From contig PBKF01000041.1 of the NCBI GenBank assembly GCA_002722105.1, positions 1 through 10,022 on the forward strand: a stretch of 10,022 nucleotides of DNA, given 5' to 3'. The stretch is from Fidelibacterota bacterium. Lineage in GTDB: Bacteria; Marinisomatota; Marinisomatia; Marinisomatales; UBA1611. The translations under genes and the position numbers were made by a program. A model generated the notes under the pieces. The model did not search any database and had not been told where the DNA came from. It worked only from the letters and a program-made list of their open reading frames with translations. Shown here in pieces: positions 6,141 to 10,022 of this stretch. Positions within the stretch are counted from its first letter, which is position 1, and each line of letters opens with the position of its first letter.

Positions 6141-7076
6141 ATGAGAATTCTACTAACCGGCGGAGCTGGATTCATAGGCTCTAATTTAACTGATTTCTTA
6201 GTTAATAAAGGTAACACAGTCATTGTAATAGACGATCTTAGTTCCGGAAAGCTAGAGAACCTTTCTATTCATTTAGAAAATAGAGATATTGATTTTATCG
6301 AAAGTAGAGTTGAAGACGTAGATTTAAATGCTTTCAGGGACATAGATGGAGTAATTCATTTAGCAGCTCAAGCTTCAGTTCCTCTTTCAGTTTCAGATTT
6401 TAGAAACAGCTCATCAACCAACTTATTGTCCTCTTTAAACATTATAAATTATTGCGTTATTAACAAACTTCCGCTTGTATATGCTTCTTCATCTGCAGTA
6501 TATGGAGATCTTGAGAAGGGAAATGATCAATCAAAAGAAGTTGATTTATTAACACCTTATTCTGTAGATAAGCTTGTATTAGAGTTATATTCGGAAGTAT
6601 TTTTTAAAATCAAAGATCTTTCAAGTGTTGGGTTAAGGTTTTTTAATGTTTATGGTCCAAGGCAAGACCCTTCAAGCCCTTATTCTGGAGTAATTTCTAT
6701 TTTTATTGATAGGCTGCTTAATGACAAGAAGATACAGATAAATGGAGGAAATCAAACTAGAGATTTTATATTTATTGATGACGTTGTTAAATGTATATAT
6801 GACTCTCTAATTTTATGTAGAGATAAATTGGTCAATAAGAGGTTAAATATATTAACTGGAATTGAAACCTCGGTAGAAGAATTGGCTGATAAAATCGCAA
6901 GTTACTTAAATGTTGTTCCTCAGAAAGAATATTTATCACTGCCACCAGGAGACCCTCTTAAATCTAATGGAAGCACTCAAGAAATGAATAGAGTTTTAGG
7001 AAAAGATCCAAAACAATTTTTTAACTTGACCGATGGATTAGAAAAAACTATTAATTACATTAAAGAAAATGATTAA
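6141..7076 (+). CDS. NAD-dependent epimerase/dehydratase (extended SDR, nucleotide-sugar epimerase)
   Basis: This extended-SDR enzyme of 311 residues acts on nucleotide sugars, probably as a 4-epimerase of the UDP-glucose/UDP-GlcNAc type (GalE/WbpP relatives) or as a dehydratase. The NAD-binding TGGAGFIG is at 6-13 and an acidic residue in IDD (30-32) favours NAD over NADP. HLAAQASVP is at 73-81, the active-site serine segment ASSSAVYG at 115-122, and the Tyr140/Lys144 pair (YSVDK) follows. RFFNVYGPRQDP and the substrate-domain GNQTRDFIFIDDVV segment are textbook for the family. The gene begins after a 49-base gap from the transaldolase, with only a weak AGAAG next to the ATG. It overlaps the FAD oxidoreductase start by 8 bases. 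The epimerase family is clear. Substrate and stereochemistry cannot be read from the motifs. Confidence 0.9.
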   Translation: MRILLTGGAGFIGSNLTDFLVNKGNTVIVIDDLSSGKLENLSIHLENRDIDFIESRVEDVDLNAFRDIDGVIHLAAQASVPLSVSDFRNSSSTNLLSSLNIINYCVINKLPLVYASSSAVYGDLEKGNDQSKEVDLLTPYSVDKLVLELYSEVFFKIKDLSSVGLRFFNVYGPRQDPSSPYSGVISIFIDRLLNDKKIQINGGNQTRDFIFIDDVVKCIYDSLILCRDKLVNKRLNILTGIETSVEELADKIASYLNVVPQKEYLSLPPGDPLKSNGSTQEMNRVLGKDPKQFFNLTDGLEKTINYIKEND

Positions 7077-8313
7077 AGATTCTTTGTATGATTGGGTAGT
7101 TATAGGCGGAGGAGTTTCAGGAATAGCTATTTCAGAAATTCTTTGCAGGGAAGGAAAGTCCGTTTTGTTATTAGAAAAAAATCAAACTCTTGCTTCAGAA
7201 ACTAGTAAGGATTTTCATGAGTGGGTGCATTCAGGTGCTCTATATACATTAGTTCCAGATAACTTGTTAACTTTACGCTACTTACTCGGCGCTACAGATG
7301 ACATTATTGAATTTTACTCTTGTTATCCAAGAATGAATCTTTTACCAACTGAGAACGGTATTAAGATGCATGATGATGGCTGGTTTAATGATGAAAAAAT
7401 TGAGTTTCGTTACAGGTCTCATAAACTAAATCCGATATGGCTATCTATGGTTTCAAGGTCAATTTCTATAATAGACTTAATAAGCAACCATGACTGGCTT
7501 AGGAGAAGGGCTGGATCAGAATATGGAAAATCTAAAGTAAAAATGTCTTACAATTTTAATAGGGTCTCCGATCAACTGAGGAATAGAGAAAAATTTTTCA
7601 AAATTCAGAGTCCAGATTTTACTATGAATTCAAGAGATCTATTATCAGATATGCTCTCTTCTGCGGTCTTGATGGGTCTAGAAATAAATACTGAAGCTAA
7701 GGTGGACTTTCTAAATGAATTAGATTCTCATGTTGAAATAGGCGTGCAAGGTAAGATTTATCAATCTAAGAATTCTGTGATAACAAGTCCTGATGCAATT
7801 TCAGAATTTATGAATGTGCCTATCAAGGAAGGATTTGCCCCTATGGCAATAGTAGAGAATGTACCTGAAGAGGAAAAAAGTTTTGTAGAGTTAGATTATT
7901 TTATAAATAAGTGCATCAATTTATTGAAAAAGAAAAACGGTATAGGGCAAGCAGGAGGCATAACAGTTAATAAAGAACATAAAGTAGAGGATTATTTGCA
8001 GTATGTGATTCAGGAACACAAGAAAAGAAACCCTGAAATAAAATTAATAGATACCTACGTTGGTATAAAAAAGGAACTAGTCCAAAAAAAAGAAGAGAGA
8101 AATTATTTATATCATATAAACCAAAATTCTTCGAAAATCTGGTCAGTTGTTCTTGGGAAATTTACTCTAGCTTTCAGCATGGCGCCTGAGTTTTATAGAC
8201 GTAATTATTTCATGAATCCTCGTAAGGATGTTTTGATCAGCGAAGAATCGGCTACTAATAAAAGTCTTTCTAAAACCGCATGGCAAGAAATAGTAGATAT
8301 TCAAAAGGGATAA
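7069..8313 (+). CDS. FAD-dependent oxidoreductase, DAO-like
   Basis: This flavoprotein of 414 residues has an N-terminal dinucleotide-binding fold. A short strand leads into VVIGGGVSG (10-18, GxGxxG) and then VLLLEKN (32-38), whose glutamate Glu36 should hold the FAD ribose. The ASETSKDFHEWVHSGALY stretch (42-59) resembles the FAD-contact region of D-amino-acid oxidase/L-2-hydroxyglutarate dehydrogenase (DAO) proteins. I see no signal peptide, membrane helix or fused second domain, so it is probably soluble and cytoplasmic. The middle and C-terminal parts have no motif I recognise. It shares 8 bases with the epimerase and lies 3 bases before the aminotransferase. It may therefore oxidise a hydroxyl to the ketone that the aminotransferase then aminates, or act on an amine. 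That is inference from position. Nucleotide-sugar loci normally use NAD-dependent enzymes for this step. UDP-galactopyranose mutase, another flavoprotein in such loci, starts differently. Confidence 0.75.
   Translation: MIKDSLYDWVVIGGGVSGIAISEILCREGKSVLLLEKNQTLASETSKDFHEWVHSGALYTLVPDNLLTLRYLLGATDDIIEFYSCYPRMNLLPTENGIKMHDDGWFNDEKIEFRYRSHKLNPIWLSMVSRSISIIDLISNHDWLRRRAGSEYGKSKVKMSYNFNRVSDQLRNREKFFKIQSPDFTMNSRDLLSDMLSSAVLMGLEINTEAKVDFLNELDSHVEIGVQGKIYQSKNSVITSPDAISEFMNVPIKEGFAPMAIVENVPEEEKSFVELDYFINKCINLLKKKNGIGQAGGITVNKEHKVEDYLQYVIQEHKKRNPEIKLIDTYVGIKKELVQKKEERNYLYHINQNSSKIWSVVLGKFTLAFSMAPEFYRRNYFMNPRKDVLISEESATNKSLSKTAWQEIVDIQKG
8305..8310 (+). promoter_or_regulatory. Ribosome binding site of the DegT aminotransferase
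   Basis: AAGGGA in the last codons of the FAD oxidoreductase gene stands 6 bases before the ATG at 8317. That spacing favours 8317 over a second in-frame ATG at 8323, although the latter cannot be fully excluded. Confidence 0.55.
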
Positions 8314-8316
8314 AAA

Positions 8317-9369
8317 ATGGGGATGATAAAGTTACCAGAAAATTCGATAAAGTTCTTTGAAGATCATTGTAATGAAATTTTTGAGTCGGGCAATCTTGCA
8401 GAAGGGAAATGGAATGAAGAAGTTGCAAAATGGTGCTCCCACTATACAGGTTCTGAAGATAGTCTTGCTTTTAACTCCAATGGTGCAGGTTTATTTACTA
8501 TTTTAAGACTTTTAAAAAGATATAGATCTAAAAAAACAATATTCTTGCAATCTAATACAATGTATGGCGTGAAGACCATTGCACTTTCTTCTGGTCTAGA
8601 GCTTAAGGGGTTTGTTAATTGCTCTCTAGATTTCTTAATGCCTACATTAATTCAAGTTAGAGATTTTATTGAAACTTTAGAAGAGCCTAAAAGTAGCGTT
8701 TTTCTTCTAACTCATATTGGAGGTTGGATAAATCCCGAAATAAAAGAGATTAGTGAGTTGTGCGACAAAAAAGGAGTAACACTTGTAGAAGATTGTGCAC
8801 ATAGCCTAGGCTCTGTCCTTAATAATAGTCATTCTGGGTTGTATGGAATCGCAGGAGTTTATTCTTTGTACTCCACAAAAGCCATTCCAGTAGGAGAGGG
8901 CGGCTTAATGGTCACAAATGACAAAGAACTTTATGAGATGTCCAAAAAATTTATTATGTATGATCGCTTTGATCAAGAAATTGATGTAGGTATAAATCTT
9001 AGAATGTCAGAAATAAATGCACTTTTATCTTATTCAGTTTTGAAAGAAACAGATTCGATTATTAAGAATAAATATGAGATAGCCAAGCAATATATTGATA
9101 TCTGTAAAGAGAAGGGCATAAACTTTATCAACCCTAGAATAGGTCAACAAGTTTCCAATTTATACAAATTTATTCTATTGGCTAAAAGTGATGAGGAGTT
9201 AGTGAAACTGCAATCTTTAGAAACTAAGACTTCTCCAGTTTATGATTATTCATTAGGTCAAGATATTCAAGAAATTGCTTTGAGACATTTCTGTCTTCCA
9301 ATTTGGTACATGCAAGATAATAACATTACGCTGCAAGTTATAGATGAACTAAAGCAAATTAATTTTTAA
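8317..9369 (+). CDS. DegT/DnrJ/EryC1/StrS-family PLP aminotransferase
   Basis: This sugar aminotransferase transfers an amino group from glutamate, or a similar donor, to a keto sugar, usually bound to a nucleotide. It has 350 residues, some 20-40 fewer than the common 370-390, but all core parts are present. The N-terminal FNSNGAGL (52-59) takes the place of the phosphate-binding turn. LVEDCAHSLG (156-165) contains the PLP-ring aspartate Asp159. YSLYSTKAIPVGEGGLMV (182-199) holds the Schiff-base Lys188. NLRMSEINALL follows, as in other family members. The lysine rules out the dehydratase-type members (ColD) that use histidine. It follows the FAD oxidoreductase by 3 bases with a good ribosome site. 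Its substrate could be a ketone made by that enzyme, by the epimerase/dehydratase, or by the Gfo/Idh protein further upstream. The family is certain; substrate and position of amination are unknown. Confidence 0.9.
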   Translation: MGMIKLPENSIKFFEDHCNEIFESGNLAEGKWNEEVAKWCSHYTGSEDSLAFNSNGAGLFTILRLLKRYRSKKTIFLQSNTMYGVKTIALSSGLELKGFVNCSLDFLMPTLIQVRDFIETLEEPKSSVFLLTHIGGWINPEIKEISELCDKKGVTLVEDCAHSLGSVLNNSHSGLYGIAGVYSLYSTKAIPVGEGGLMVTNDKELYEMSKKFIMYDRFDQEIDVGINLRMSEINALLSYSVLKETDSIIKNKYEIAKQYIDICKEKGINFINPRIGQQVSNLYKFILLAKSDEELVKLQSLETKTSPVYDYSLGQDIQEIALRHFCLPIWYMQDNNITLQVIDELKQINF

Positions 9370-9393
9370 ATAATTTGATGCATTTCCATAATT

Positions 9394-10022
9394 ATGTCGT
9401 ACGAGAAAGATACTAAAAACGCCTATAGAAACCAAGATAAGGCTAATGCTTATAAAAACCAATATATAGAAGGTTTCAAATGGGCTAGATTTACTATGTG
9501 GAAGCAGAAGAAGATTATTGAAGCTTTCATTAATTACTGTAGTTTTAAAAAGACAGATAGCATTCTCGATGCTCCTTGTGGAGCTGGCTACATAGGAGAC
9601 CTTTTATCAGATTTAGATTCTGAAATTATAGCTTCTGATATTTCCATGGAGATGATGGATTTAGCAATAGGTGAATATAAATCTGATTCGTTTTCAGGCT
9701 TTATACAATCAGATATAACAAAATTACCTTTCGATTTTAATTATTTTAAATGCACAATTGTTTTAGCATTAATGCATAGACTTCCTAAAGAAATTAGAGA
9801 GGAAGTGCTTAATGAAATAATTAGGGTTACTAGTAGATATTTAATAGTTTCTTACAGTATTGAGAGCCCTTTACAGCAAGTTAAAAAATTACTATTAAAG
9901 ATTGTTAACAAGAATTATCTCCCCGCTCCTTCTTCTTTATCATTTGATACCATCATAAATGAATTTACAGATTCAAATTTGAATATAATTAAACATAAGA
10001 GGATAATGCCTTTTTTATCAGC
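9394..10022 (+). CDS. SAM-dependent methyltransferase, N-terminal part (3' end outside window)
   Basis: The frame from the ATG at 9394 stays open to the last base, giving 209 complete codons with no stop, so the gene is truncated by the window. Motif I of class I SAM-dependent methyltransferases is clear: SILDAPCGAGYIGDLL at about residues 54-69. The acidic post-I strand IIASDIS follows about 10 residues on, and then a SDITKLPFDFNYF segment matching motif II. IVLALMHRLP leads into IIRVTSRYLIVSY, as in motif III/post-motif of small-molecule methyltransferases. The N-terminus (MSYEKDTKNAYRNQDKANAY) is polar and lysine-rich. The gene begins 24 bases after the aminotransferase stop without an evident Shine-Dalgarno site. 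It could methylate a sugar hydroxyl or amine made by the neighbouring enzymes, or cap a glycan. The family is secure; the substrate is unknown. Confidence 0.85.
   Translation, partial: MSYEKDTKNAYRNQDKANAYKNQYIEGFKWARFTMWKQKKIIEAFINYCSFKKTDSILDAPCGAGYIGDLLSDLDSEIIASDISMEMMDLAIGEYKSDSFSGFIQSDITKLPFDFNYFKCTIVLALMHRLPKEIREEVLNEIIRVTSRYLIVSYSIESPLQQVKKLLLKIVNKNYLPAPSSLSFDTIINEFTDSNLNIIKHKRIMPFLS

Noticed and set aside
9378..9380. ATG at 9378 as the methyltransferase start
   Set aside because: It is out of frame with the conserved methyltransferase motifs. The ATG at 9394 is in frame.

Overview
The window is a compact, AT-rich block of surface-polysaccharide (O-antigen, capsule or LPS) sugar genes. 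All genes are on the plus strand, and there is almost no non-coding DNA. The low G+C (by eye roughly one third), small gaps, stop/start overlaps and GmhA/HddA/GmhB/HddC-type enzymes suggest a free-living Gram-negative bacterium with a streamlined genome, possibly marine. The sequence alone does not fix a genus. There are no tRNA, rRNA, mobile-element, integrase or CRISPR signals.

Layout: (1) bases 1-668, the C-terminal part of a GT4-type glycosyltransferase whose start lies upstream. (2) 679-6091, a heptose-type block: GHMP sugar kinase (HddA-like), SDR oxidoreductase, Gfo/Idh/MocA oxidoreductase, HAD phosphatase (GmhB-like), SIS isomerase (GmhA-like), sugar-phosphate nucleotidyltransferase (HddC-like) and a transaldolase-family protein. 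(3) 6141-9369, an NAD-dependent epimerase/dehydratase overlapping a DAO-type FAD oxidoreductase, followed by a DegT/StrS aminotransferase. (4) 9394 to the window end, the N-terminal part of a SAM-dependent methyltransferase that runs off the window.

How the genes may work together: the isomerase, kinase, phosphatase and nucleotidyltransferase match the four steps known to turn sedoheptulose 7-phosphate into an NDP-heptose, by precedent GDP-D-glycero-alpha-D-manno-heptose. The transaldolase could supply sedoheptulose 7-phosphate or a related ketose phosphate. The SDR and Gfo/Idh enzymes, embedded in the same transcription unit, probably oxidise or reduce the heptose or its nucleotide form. The epimerase, FAD oxidoreductase, aminotransferase and methyltransferase could make a second, amino- and methyl-modified residue, or decorate the first. 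The overall product is inferred and cannot be read from the sequence. The least familiar parts are the FAD oxidoreductase/aminotransferase pair and the redox enzymes plus transaldolase inside an otherwise recognisable heptose pathway.
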